Shown here piece after piece: positions 53,703 through 62,669 of a stretch of 64,000 nucleotides of DNA. The notes below the pieces were generated by a model, which saw nothing but the letters and a program-made list of their open reading frames with translations, searched no databases and had not been told where the DNA came from. The stretch is from Chloroflexota bacterium (GTDB taxonomy: Bacteria; Chloroflexota; Dehalococcoidia; JACPQK01), in assembly GCA_016190505.1 (NCBI GenBank), contig JACPQM010000023.1:1-64000 (forward strand), given 5' to 3'. A program made the translations under genes and the position numbers. Numbering within the stretch: the stretch's first letter is position 1; every line of letters begins with the position of its first letter.

Positions 53703-56465
53703 CTACTGTATCTTCTCCACCCGGACGGCGCAGCCCTTGTACTCGGGCAGCTTGGTGCTGGGGTCCAGGGCGGGATTGGTCAGGATGTTGGCCCGCGGGT
53801 CCGGGTAGTGGAACAGCATCCAGGTGAGCCCGGGCGGGCAGTCAAGCGAGATACGTGCCGGCGCGTTGACCTCGCCCCGGCGGCTGACCACGCGGACCAA
53901 CTCGCCATCGGATATGCCCATGGCGCCGGCATCGTCGGGGTTTATCTCGATGTGCCCGTTGCCCTTTATGGCCGCAAACCCAGGCGACTTGTCCATCAGG
54001 TTATCAGTGTCGAAGTGCCAGTAGGAGCGCCCCGTAGTCAGGGTCAGGGGGAAGTCGCTGGTGGGCGGCTCCTGGCAGTGGCGCTCGGCCAGCGGCGTGA
54101 ACAGGCCCTTGCCCCTGGCAACGCCCTCGGCGTGAAGGGACCGCGTGCCAGGATGGTCGGCGGTGGGGCAAGGCCACTGGATGCCAGCCACGCCCGCCTT
54201 GTCCAGCCGCTCATAAGAGATGCCGGCCCAGTCTGGGGTAAGGCGCGCGATCTCGTCCATGACCTGCGAGGGGTGGGTGTAGCCGAAGCCCTGGGCGCCC
54301 ATGCGCTGGGCGAGCTGGCTGATGGTCCACCAGTCTGCCTTTGACTCACCCTTGGGCTCGAAGCACTGGCGTACCCGCTGCACCCGGCGCTCGGTATTGG
54401 TGAAGGTGCCGTCCTTCTCGGCGAAGGAGCAAGCCGGGAGCACCACATCGGCGAGCTGGGCTTCCTCGGTAAGGAAAAGGTCCTGGACCACCAGGAAGTC
54501 CAGCCTCTTGAGGGCGGCGCTCACCCTGGTGGCGTCGGGGTGGGTCTGGGCCACCCGTTCGCCCATGATGAGCATGGCCCTGACCTTACTCTGCTCCACA
54601 GCATGGGGCAAGACCTCGGTGGAGGTCAGGCCACGGCCAGCGGGAAGGGAGCAGGCCCAGGTCTTTTCGAACTTGTCGCGGACTGCCGTGTTGTCCAGGT
54701 GCTGGCCGCCGGTCAGACTGCTTGGGATAGCGCCCATGTCCGTGGCGCCCTGGAGGTTGTTGTGGCCCCACAGGGGGCTCACCCCCGAACCGGGCATGCC
54801 CAGGTTGCCGGTCAGTAATGCCAGGTCGGCCAGGGCCAGCACGTTCTCCGTGCCGTGCTCGTGCTGGGTTATGCCCGTGGCCCAGGTGATCACCGCTGGC
54901 TTCGACGCGGCGAAGGTGCGGGCGGCCTGCGCTATTCTGTCGGCGGGGACGCCGGTTGTCCTGGACACCGTTTCCAGGTCGAAGGCCTGGAGGGAGTTCT
55001 TGAATTCCTCGTAGTTCTCGCAGCGTTCCTCGATAAACTTCCTGTCCTCCAGGCCCTCGTCCACAATCAGTTTCATCATGGCGCCGACGAGGGCGATGTC
55101 GGTGCCTGGGCGTACCTGGAGGAACAAGGTGGCATCCTTGCAGATGTCAATCCAGCGGGGGTTGATGACGATGAGCTTGGCCCCTTTGTTCCGGGCGCGG
55201 GTGTAGCTGAGCTCCAGGACTGAGTGGTTGGCCGTGGTGTTGGTGCCTACGGCCAGGATGCATTTGGCCTGGGCGATGTCGTCCATGGAGTTGGACATGG
55301 CGCCTATGCCGAGCGCTGTGGTCAGGCCGGCCACGGTGGTGGCGTGGCACAGCCTGGCGCAGTGGTCCACGTTGTTGGTCTGCATCACCGCCCGGGCGAA
55401 CTTCATGGCCACGTAGTTGTCCTCGTTGGTGGCCTTGGCCGAGGTGAGCATGGCGAAGGAATCGCCCTTGTGCTCGGCCAGCTTGCTGGCGACAAGGTTG
55501 AGGGCCTCGTCCCAGGAGGCCGGCTCCAGCTTGCCGTCCCGCCTAATCAGGGGGGTGGTCAGGCGCTGGGGGCTCTGGGCGAAATCCAGGGAGAACCTGC
55601 CCCGGACGCAGGCCTGGCCCCGGTTAGCGGGCGCGTCCCGGTTGGGGGTGCAACGGACGATCTTGTCGTTCTTGATGGCTAGGTCGAGGACGCAGCCCAC
55701 GCCGCAATAGGGGCAGGTAGTGGTCACTGTCCGCTCGGTGAAGCCGTCCCAGCGCCCGGAGCGCTCCAGCAGCGCGGCGCAGGGGCAGGCGTCCACGCAG
55801 GCGCCGCAGAAGATGCACCGGGAGTTTACGAGCGGGACGTTGTACAGGGTGCCGGGCACGGTAGGGTTGCCCCGGCTGGTCATGGAGATGGCCTGCACGT
55901 TGCGGACCTCGTCGCACATGCGAACGCAGCGGGCGCACACGATGCAGTAGTTGTACTCCCGGTCGTAGTACGGATCCTGCTGGTTGACCGGGTAGCCCTT
56001 GGGGTAGAAGGGCAGCTCCGAGCCATGCAGGTTTACATAATGCGAGACCTCTTGAAGCTCGCAGCGCTTGTTCTTGGGGCACAGCACGCAACGCGGGGTG
56101 ACGCCGGCACTCCGCAGGCAGACCATGGTGGGGTCGCAGTGGTATAGTCGCCAGCAGGTGAGACAGACGTTGGGGTGCTCGGTGATCAGCAAGGCCAGGA
56201 TCTGGCGGCGGAGCTGCTGGACCTCGGGGGTCTCGGTGCGCACGATCATGCCCTCGGATACGGGGGTGGTGCACGAGGCGGGGAAGCCGGGCATCTTCTC
56301 GATCTGCACCAGGCAGATGCGGCAGGCGCCGAAGGGCTTCATGTCGCGATGCCAGCACAGCGTGGGGATGTAGATGCCGTTGGCCCGGGCAGCCTCTAGC
56401 ACGGTCATCCCGCGCTGGGCGACCACTGGCTTTTCGTTGATGGTAAGGTTTATGCCGTCGGCCAT
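53703..56465 (-). CDS. fdhA: Formate dehydrogenase alpha subunit (molybdopterin, NuoG-like N-terminus), Cys variant
   Basis: 2Fe-2S PTLCWHRDMKPFGACRICLVQI; ferredoxin motifs; CPYCGVGCVLDL; DHCARLCHATTVAGL; SMDDIAQAKCILAVGTNT. Confidence 0.93.
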   Translation of the reverse strand: MADGINLTINEKPVVAQRGMTVLEAARANGIYIPTLCWHRDMKPFGACRICLVQIEKMPGFPASCTTPVSEGMIVRTETPEVQQLRRQILALLITEHPNVCLTCWRLYHCDPTMVCLRSAGVTPRCVLCPKNKRCELQEVSHYVNLHGSELPFYPKGYPVNQQDPYYDREYNYCIVCARCVRMCDEVRNVQAISMTSRGNPTVPGTLYNVPLVNSRCIFCGACVDACPCAALLERSGRWDGFTERTVTTTCPYCGVGCVLDLAIKNDKIVRCTPNRDAPANRGQACVRGRFSLDFAQSPQRLTTPLIRRDGKLEPASWDEALNLVASKLAEHKGDSFAMLTSAKATNEDNYVAMKFARAVMQTNNVDHCARLCHATTVAGLTTALGIGAMSNSMDDIAQAKCILAVGTNTTANHSVLELSYTRARNKGAKLIVINPRWIDICKDATLFLQVRPGTDIALVGAMMKLIVDEGLEDRKFIEERCENYEEFKNSLQAFDLETVSRTTGVPADRIAQAARTFAASKPAVITWATGITQHEHGTENVLALADLALLTGNLGMPGSGVSPLWGHNNLQGATDMGAIPSSLTGGQHLDNTAVRDKFEKTWACSLPAGRGLTSTEVLPHAVEQSKVRAMLIMGERVAQTHPDATRVSAALKRLDFLVVQDLFLTEEAQLADVVLPACSFAEKDGTFTNTERRVQRVRQCFEPKGESKADWWTISQLAQRMGAQGFGYTHPSQVMDEIARLTPDWAGISYERLDKAGVAGIQWPCPTADHPGTRSLHAEGVARGKGLFTPLAERHCQEPPTSDFPLTLTTGRSYWHFDTDNLMDKSPGFAAIKGNGHIEINPDDAGAMGISDGELVRVVSRRGEVNAPARISLDCPPGLTWMLFHYPDPRANILTNPALDPSTKLPEYKGCAVRVEKIQ

Positions 56466-56515
56466 AGGCGGGCCTCCTCCGCTGTCGTGCTCTGAGACTG
56501 GGGGTGATGTGGGGT

Positions 56516-56622
56516 CCCCCTCTCCCTCGACGGGAGAGGACTAAGGTGAGGGTGAGGCATGCCCATGAACACGTTCAGCCTCCCCCTCACTCTCGCTCTC
56601 TCCCGCTAGGGGAGAGAGGGGA
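56516..56622. repeat. Direct repeat R, right copy, flanking SET gene
   Basis: ccccctctccctcgacgggagaggactaaggtgagggtgag...cctccccctcactctcgctctctcccgctaggggagagagg. Confidence 0.95.
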
Positions 56623-57255
56623 TGCAATCATCGTCTGGTATTCGTCAATCATCTCTTGGATGTACAAAGACATGTAGCCAGCGTTACGCGCCTGGAACGC
56701 GGGGTCCTTCCAATCATCGCTGGTCACCCGGCCCCGGCATGAGGGCGCACCGCAGTGGCACTCGACGTCGAGGCCGATGGTGTCCGTGGTGGCGTAGTCG
56801 AAGGTCAGCTCCTCACCTGGCGCGATGTCCCGGCGGGCCAACACAATGATCTGGCCTTTCACGCCGCAAGAGGGCTCGCAGGAGTGGTTCATGTAGTCCA
56901 CAGGCTCCATCTCTGCGGCCGTCCTTGGCCCGACAAAGAGGTCATGCCAGACCTGGACCGGGTGCTCCCGCACTTCCGGGGGCAGTTGCTGCATGTCTTC
57001 CCTGGTGATAAGGTGGCCGCCCCAGACGGCGACCAGCTCGCCACTGGCGATTGCCTGTACGGCTATGATGCCTTTGCCGGAGATATGGCTAGGGCCTACG
57101 GCAACCTTGCGTGTCAGGTAGGAAGCAAAAAGGTTGACGTTCGGGATGTCATTGCCCCTGACAGGAGGGGTGCGGAGACTCCCCCTCTCCCTCGACGGGA
57201 GAGGATTAAGGTGAGGGTGAGGTCCGCCGGTGACCACGTCCAACCTCCCCCTCAC
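56587..57255 (-). CDS. SET-domain protein (putative protein-lysine methyltransferase); true start uncertain
   Basis: SYLTRKVAVGPSHISGKGIIAVQAIASGELVAVWGG...VDYMNHSCEPSCGVKG...RDIAPGEELTFDYATTD...CHCGAPSCRG. Confidence 0.88.
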   Translation of the reverse strand: MRGRLDVVTGGPHPHLNPLPSRERGSLRTPPVRGNDIPNVNLFASYLTRKVAVGPSHISGKGIIAVQAIASGELVAVWGGHLITREDMQQLPPEVREHPVQVWHDLFVGPRTAAEMEPVDYMNHSCEPSCGVKGQIIVLARRDIAPGEELTFDYATTDTIGLDVECHCGAPSCRGRVTSDDWKDPAFQARNAGYMSLYIQEMIDEYQTMIASPLSPSGRERE

Positions 57256-57292
57256 TCTCGCTCTCTCCCGCCAGGGGAGAGAGGAGATACTT
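57180..57292. repeat. Direct repeat R, left copy, flanking SET gene
   Basis: ccccctctccctcgacgggagaggattaaggtgagggtgagg...cctccccctcactctcgctctctcccgccaggggagagagg. Confidence 0.95.
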
Positions 57293-57377
57293 CCTCCCGC
57301 TGTCGAAGCTGTTTCAAGTATGAAAGATGTTGAGGCAGTGCGGTCCTCCCCGCCGGGGCGGGCACGGAGTCCCGCCC

Positions 57378-57674
57378 CTACACAAGATAATCACCCATTC
57401 TTCCTGTGTGCAGCTTTATCTCGTTTCGTTTGAGCACTTTCTCTATCGCAGCGGGAATGTCCATCAACGAGCCAAAGTGTGCTCCGCGCCCTTGCGACGG
57501 AATTCCATGCGATGCATGCTTCGTGATATATACGATGCCGTTTGTCCAGGCGTGTTTGGGTAGGATATCCCCTTTCGCGCTGGCGCCAGACATCCCACCA
57601 GTGAAAAAGCGAATCCTGACCTCGATCGTTCTTTCATTAGCGGCGGCTTTGATGATTCTGCTTGTCCCAGGCAT
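57378..57674 (-). CDS. Hypothetical protein (98 aa)
   Basis: Intact ORF MPGTSRIIKAAANERTIEVRIRFFTGGMSGASAKGDILPKHAWTNGIVYI... Confidence 0.5.
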   Translation of the reverse strand: MPGTSRIIKAAANERTIEVRIRFFTGGMSGASAKGDILPKHAWTNGIVYITKHASHGIPSQGRGAHFGSLMDIPAAIEKVLKRNEIKLHTGRMGDYLV

Positions 57675-57689
57675 CGGGGCCTCCTTGCG

Positions 57690-59366
57690 CTATTCTTTGC
57701 CCATGTCGCACTGGCCGGTGGGGCAGCGCTTGTCCTTGACGTGGGCCTCGTATTCTTCCTTGAAGTAGCGCAGGCTGGCCCGCAAGGGGGTACCGGCGAG
57801 CTGGCCCAGTCCGCATAGAGAGCCGGAGGTCATGGTCTGTGCCAGCTCCAGGATGCGGTCCAGGTGCTCAGGCCGGCCCTGGCCGTGGACAATGGCGTCG
57901 TAGATCTCCAGTACCCGCTTGGTGCCCACCCGGCATGGTATGCACTTGCCACAGGACTCCTTCTGGTTGAAGGCGGTGAGCAGACGGGTGAACTGCACGA
58001 TGCACTGGTCCTGGTCCAGCACCACATTCCCCCCGGAGCCAAGCATGGCCCCGGTCCCCGCCAGGGAGTCGAAGTCCAACACCATATCCAGGGCGGAAGG
58101 TGGCAGGAACCCGCCCAGCGGGCCACCAAGCTGCATGGCCTTGAGGGCCTTGCCGTTGGGGATACCTCCGCCCACCACTTCGATAGCCTGGCGCAGGGTG
58201 ATGCCCATGGGCACCTCGCTGAGGCCGGGCCGGACGATGTTACCCGAGAGGCACAGCAGGATGGTCCCCTTGCTCTTCTCGGTGCCGTAGCTGGCGTACC
58301 ACTGGGCGCCCCGGGCCATGATGATGGGCGCGAAGGCATAGCTCTTGACGTTGTTCACGTTGGTGGGCTTGCCGAAGATGCCCACCTGGGCCGGGAACGG
58401 CGGGCGGGCGCGAGGGAATCCACGCTTGCCCTCCACTGACTCCATGAGGGCGGTCTCCTCGCCGCACTCGTAGGCCTCACCCGTCTCTTTGATCTCGATG
58501 TCGTAAGAAAAACTGCTGCCCAGGATGTTCTGGCCCAGCAGGTTGTTGGCGTACATCTGCTCCAGGGCGCGACGCAGCCGGGCCACCGACAGCGCGGACT
58601 CTGTGCGCACGTGGATAAAGCCCTTGACGGCTCCAGTGGCGTAGCCGCAAATGGTCACGCCCTCGAGCACCAGATGGGGGTTGCTCTCCATGAGACGGCG
58701 GTCGTTATAGGCGCCGGGGTCGCCCTCTTCCGCGTTGCAGGCAACGTATTTCACCGGGCCGGGTGCGGTGGCCAGGAACTCCCACTTGCGGCCCACGGGA
58801 AAAGCGGCGCCACCCCGGCCCCGCAGTCCGGAGTTCTTTACTTCGTCCAGTACTTGCTGTGGAGTCATGCCCAGCGCGCGACCGAGTCCCGTGTAGCCTC
58901 CGTTGGCGATGTAGTGGTCTATGTCCCACGGGTCTATAGAGCCGCAGTCCTGGGTGGCGATCCGGGTCTGGAGGCGCAGCCCCGGGTCCTCCAGCAGGTT
59001 AGGCAGGCCCCAGCCGTTGGAGTCGCCCCAGGTGCCCAGGGCCATGTCCCGGGGACGGTCGCTGGTCAGGGCGTCCTCAACGACGGCGGGTACTCTGGTC
59101 GGCGTCACCGACCCATATACTATTGGCGGCTTGCCCGGCCTGATAACGCGGACCAGGACCTCGGAGGAGCACAATCCCAGACAGCCCACGGGCATAACCG
59201 TGGCCGAGAGGTGGCGCCGCTCGATCTCCTGGCGGAAGGCGGAGAGCACCCCCTGGGAGCCCTGGGCACGGCCGCAATCGGCATCCCCCACCAGGATACG
59301 GGGCGCCTGTTCCAGGGCCTCCCACTTGGCTTTGGCTGTCTCCTGGAGAGCGCGCAGGTCTGCCAT
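57690..59366 (-). CDS. NuoF-like NADH dehydrogenase/NAD-reducing subunit
   Basis: NSGLRGRGGAAFPVGRKWEF; VACNAEEGDPGAYNDR; GAYECGEETALMES-like motif; ESCGKCIPCRVGTKR. Confidence 0.95.
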   Translation of the reverse strand: MADLRALQETAKAKWEALEQAPRILVGDADCGRAQGSQGVLSAFRQEIERRHLSATVMPVGCLGLCSSEVLVRVIRPGKPPIVYGSVTPTRVPAVVEDALTSDRPRDMALGTWGDSNGWGLPNLLEDPGLRLQTRIATQDCGSIDPWDIDHYIANGGYTGLGRALGMTPQQVLDEVKNSGLRGRGGAAFPVGRKWEFLATAPGPVKYVACNAEEGDPGAYNDRRLMESNPHLVLEGVTICGYATGAVKGFIHVRTESALSVARLRRALEQMYANNLLGQNILGSSFSYDIEIKETGEAYECGEETALMESVEGKRGFPRARPPFPAQVGIFGKPTNVNNVKSYAFAPIIMARGAQWYASYGTEKSKGTILLCLSGNIVRPGLSEVPMGITLRQAIEVVGGGIPNGKALKAMQLGGPLGGFLPPSALDMVLDFDSLAGTGAMLGSGGNVVLDQDQCIVQFTRLLTAFNQKESCGKCIPCRVGTKRVLEIYDAIVHGQGRPEHLDRILELAQTMTSGSLCGLGQLAGTPLRASLRYFKEEYEAHVKDKRCPTGQCDMGKE

Positions 59367-59370
59367 TGGT

Positions 59371-59916
59371 CTATCCCTCGCTTCGACCGCCCCGATGCAT
59401 CGGGGCGGTCTCCGGGCGTCCCCGGGCCAGGGCCTGGTCTACCTGTTCTGGAGCTACCAGGCCCACCGGCTCCGTATCCACCGCCAGGGCCGGCGCATTG
59501 GCGCAGGTCCCCAGGCAGGAGACGGTCTCCAGGAAGTACTGGCCGTCGGGCGTGGTGCCCCCCACTGGCACGCCCAGGTGCCCTTCCACAGCCCTCAGCA
59601 GGCGCAGCGCCCCGCGGACGTGGCAGGCGGGGCCCGTGCACACACGGACGGCGTGCTGCCCGTGAGGCTTGGCCCGGAGGTCGCCGTAGAAGCTGACCAC
59701 CCCGTAGACGAAGTTGGGGGACACGCCCAGCAACCGGGACACCTCGCGGGCGGCGGCTTCGGGCACGTAACCCAAGCGCTCCTGTATCCGCTGCAGAGCG
59801 GGAATGACCTGGTCGCGCTGTCCGGCGAAGGGTTTCAGGACCTCCCTTATCTGCGCCTCCAGGCCAGTCTCGGGCACATCTTTGGCGGTAATGGGCTCAA
59901 GACCTCGGGGGGACAT
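59371..59916 (-). CDS. NuoE-like 2Fe-2S thioredoxin-fold subunit
   Basis: RIQERLGYVPEAAAREVSRLLGVSPNFVYGVVSFYGDLRAKPHGQHAVRVCTGPACHVRGA...VSCLGTCANAPAL. Confidence 0.95.
   Translation of the reverse strand: MSPRGLEPITAKDVPETGLEAQIREVLKPFAGQRDQVIPALQRIQERLGYVPEAAAREVSRLLGVSPNFVYGVVSFYGDLRAKPHGQHAVRVCTGPACHVRGALRLLRAVEGHLGVPVGGTTPDGQYFLETVSCLGTCANAPALAVDTEPVGLVAPEQVDQALARGRPETAPMHRGGRSEG
59385..59410. repeat. Perfect 26-bp palindrome at the 3' end of the nuoE-like gene
   Basis: GACCGCCCCGATGCATCGGGGCGGTC equals its reverse complement. Confidence 0.95.
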
Positions 59917-59999
59917 AGCTCCTCCTCGTTGTGGCCCCGACACGTTGGGGCATAGGGGCAACGCGCTATCCCTGGCATTCGTAGGGAAATATATCACAC

Positions 60000-60250
60000 A
60001 CCAAGGGGCGCTTCAAGGCGGGCTACGGGCTACGGGTGGTAGGGCGCACGCCATGCGCCCCTACGGGCTGCGGGCTGCACATGGGCCAGGTGGGTACGAA
60101 GGGCGTAGGGGCGCCCTGATCCATCGGGGCGCCCCTACGGCTGCATGGCCAGCCCCGATCGGGGCTGCCGCAAGCGTAGGGGCATGGCGCGCCATGCCCC
60201 TACGGCTCTACATCTCCCCGAAGCCTGAAGCCCGGAGCCCGGAGCCCGAA
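60000..60250. repeat. Cluster of four short palindromes between the nuoE-like gene and the FAD-protein gene
   Basis: gtagggcgcacgccatgcgcccctac; gtaggggcgccctgatccatcggggcgcccctac; agccccgatcggggct; cgtaggggcatggcgcgccatgcccctacg (60175-60204). Confidence 0.9.
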
Positions 60251-61552
60251 TCATACCAGCGAGGCCACCTGGCGGGCGAGGCCCACGCTCTGGTTGAGCC
60301 CGCGGTCCTCGGGGTAGATCTGGGTGGTGTTGGCCAGGAAAAGGCCCGGAATAGGGGTTCGGAGGTCAGGGACCAGCCTGGAGTAGTGCGTGGTGATTAT
60401 GGGCTGGCCGGAGGGGTCATTGAACAGGTAGGTGGCCTCGACCCAGTCCGGGCGGAAGCCAGGGTTGAGCCGGGACAGGTGGGGCAGGTACGCCTCCAGC
60501 AGTTCCTCGCGGCTGGCCTGGGCCAGAGGCTCTGTGGGGGCCAGGTAGTTGGAGAGATATAATACGTGCCTGCCGCCGTAGTGCTCCGGTCCCACGAAGT
60601 TGGTGTGCTCGATGGCGGCCACAAAAGGAACAGTAGCGTCGGAGATGTTTAGCCAGTAGATAGGCGTGAGGCGCTGCCGCAGCAGGAGCACCAGGCACAC
60701 CGCGGCCTGATACCGGCCCTGGCTTAGCTTCAGGGCGTAGTCACCAGACAGCTCGGGCGCGATTCGCAGCGCCACGAAGGAGGGGACCGTGGCGATGACG
60801 GCGTCGAAGTCCAGGTGGCGCTCGCCCAGGCGCCCGGCCACCTCGACGCCAGTGGCGCGGCCGCCGGCCACGGTCACACGTCGCACCTCCTGGCCGGTGT
60901 GCACCTCGCCTCCTGCCTGGCGGATGCGCTGGGCCAGGGCATCGGCGACCTGGGCGAAGCCGCCCATCATGTAGCCCAGGCTCTCTCGCTGGCCCAGGCC
61001 CTTGCGGGAGGCGAAGCGCAGGTGGATCTTGCCCCAGAACCAGGGCATGCCAATCTCGTCGGCGCTGGCCCCGAACTTGCCGCGGAGCAGCGGGCCCCAT
61101 ACCACGTCGAAGTTGCGCCGGCCCGCATTGCGGATGATCCACTCCCGGGCGGTGACCCCCTCCCAGCGGCGCCAGTCCTTGGCCCGCCGCAGGTACATGC
61201 CCAGCAGCCCCAGGCGCACCCGGTCGGTCAGGCCGATGGGCGAGAAGCGGAGCAAATCGCCGGGGGTCACGAATTTGTATATCTTGCCCCCGTGGAAGAA
61301 GCCTACTTTGGAGTCCAGCCACACCAGGCGCGGCCCCAGCCCTAGCTCCTGGACCAGGGCAATGAACTGGGTATCTGATGTGAAGATATGGTGGTAGAAG
61401 CGCTCCAGGGGCTCGCCCGGGGTGTTGAAGGTGCTCATCTGCCCGCCCAGCTCGCCCCCGCGCTCGAGCACGGTGACCTGGTGGCCGCGTTGGGCCAGGG
61501 TGTAGGCCGCGCACAGTCCGGTCAGCCCTCCGCCCACAATGCCCACCCTCAA
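60251..61552 (-). CDS. NAD(P)/FAD-dependent oxidoreductase (amine oxidase/protoporphyrinogen oxidase-like)
   Basis: MRVGIVGGGLTGLCAAYTLAQRGHQVTVLERGGELGGQMSTF. Confidence 0.9.
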   Translation of the reverse strand: MRVGIVGGGLTGLCAAYTLAQRGHQVTVLERGGELGGQMSTFNTPGEPLERFYHHIFTSDTQFIALVQELGLGPRLVWLDSKVGFFHGGKIYKFVTPGDLLRFSPIGLTDRVRLGLLGMYLRRAKDWRRWEGVTAREWIIRNAGRRNFDVVWGPLLRGKFGASADEIGMPWFWGKIHLRFASRKGLGQRESLGYMMGGFAQVADALAQRIRQAGGEVHTGQEVRRVTVAGGRATGVEVAGRLGERHLDFDAVIATVPSFVALRIAPELSGDYALKLSQGRYQAAVCLVLLLRQRLTPIYWLNISDATVPFVAAIEHTNFVGPEHYGGRHVLYLSNYLAPTEPLAQASREELLEAYLPHLSRLNPGFRPDWVEATYLFNDPSGQPIITTHYSRLVPDLRTPIPGLFLANTTQIYPEDRGLNQSVGLARQVASLV

Positions 61553-62565
61553 TGGCGTTCACCCCCCGATGGATTGGCCAGTGCCTCGCCCGCCGGGCGG
61601 CGCAAGGCCTCGCTCAGGGACAGATTGCGCCACCACAGGAATGCCAGCCCCAGCAGGGTCACCGGCACCAGCAGGGCCGCGTGCAGGGCGATGCTGAAGG
61701 CGGTGGCTGCCTCGGGGTCTGTCCCGAAGATCTGCAGGCTCTTGGCGGCGAAGAACTCGAAAGGCCCGATGCCTCCGGAGGACGAGGGCAGGCTGATGGC
61801 CAGGTTGGCCGCCGCGGTGGCCATCATGTAGGGCGCCACTCCGAGGCCCAGGCTGAAGGAGCGGGCCAGGACGTAGGCCATGAGGGACTCGCATACCCAG
61901 ATGGTGAGCGATACTGCCATCACCTTCAGCGCTTGCCCAGGCTGGCGCAGGGACTCCAGGCCGCCCAGGAAGCGCGTGGCCAGGCCCGCAAAGCGGCCGT
62001 GGAACCGGGCGGGCAGCCTTTTCTCGAAAGCTGAGACCAGCCTCTCCAGAGTGTGTGGCTTGGCCAGGGCCAGCAGCACAACTACCAGCGCTCCCCCGAA
62101 GAGCAGCGCCATTACGCCCTCGATGCTGCGCACCCAGGGTGCGGGCGGTGACACTGCGGCCAGCACCACGAGGAATAGCAGCAGGCTCAGGCCGTCGAAA
62201 ATGCGCTCGGCGGCGATGGTGCCCAATGCCCCTGCCTTGCTTACCCGCTCCTGCTCGCCCAGGAAGTAGGCCCGCACGAGCTCTCCCAGGCGCAGGGGCA
62301 GGATGTTGTTGGCCATGTAGCCGATGGTCAGCACTGGAAACAGGCGCCCCGAGGCGACGTGGCGCATGGGTGCCAGCAGTAGGCGCCAGCGCACAGCCCG
62401 CAGGTAGAAGCCGACGAAGTAGACGGCCAGCGCGGGGAACAGATAGGCATAGTTAGCCTGGACCAGGGCTCGCAACATCTTGCCCAGGTCCAGCCGGTAG
62501 AGCAAAAGGCCAAGGAAGACCAGGCTGACGGCCAGCCCCAGCCACAATCGTCTGCGATTCAGCAA
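61549..62565 (-). CDS. Lysylphosphatidylglycerol synthase TM region/UPF0104 flippase-like membrane protein
   Basis: AVRWRLLLAPMRHVASGRLFPVLTIGYMANNILPLRLGELVRAYFLG; NLAISLPSSSGGIGPFEF. Confidence 0.88.
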   Translation of the reverse strand: MLNRRRLWLGLAVSLVFLGLLLYRLDLGKMLRALVQANYAYLFPALAVYFVGFYLRAVRWRLLLAPMRHVASGRLFPVLTIGYMANNILPLRLGELVRAYFLGEQERVSKAGALGTIAAERIFDGLSLLLFLVVLAAVSPPAPWVRSIEGVMALLFGGALVVVLLALAKPHTLERLVSAFEKRLPARFHGRFAGLATRFLGGLESLRQPGQALKVMAVSLTIWVCESLMAYVLARSFSLGLGVAPYMMATAAANLAISLPSSSGGIGPFEFFAAKSLQIFGTDPEAATAFSIALHAALLVPVTLLGLAFLWWRNLSLSEALRRPAGEALANPSGGERH

Positions 62566-62669
62566 CCTATAATCTCTGGGGCATTATAGCTGGCCGTTCG
62601 GCCCGAGGCAAGAAAGTTGCCGCGTAGCGAAGGCCAATGCTATAATGGCCTCGTTCCGCTATCTACGCT

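Noticed and set aside
53703-56465. Selenocysteine in formate dehydrogenase
   Set aside because: The active-site position reads DHCARLCHATTV with an ordinary Cys codon and no in-frame TGA.
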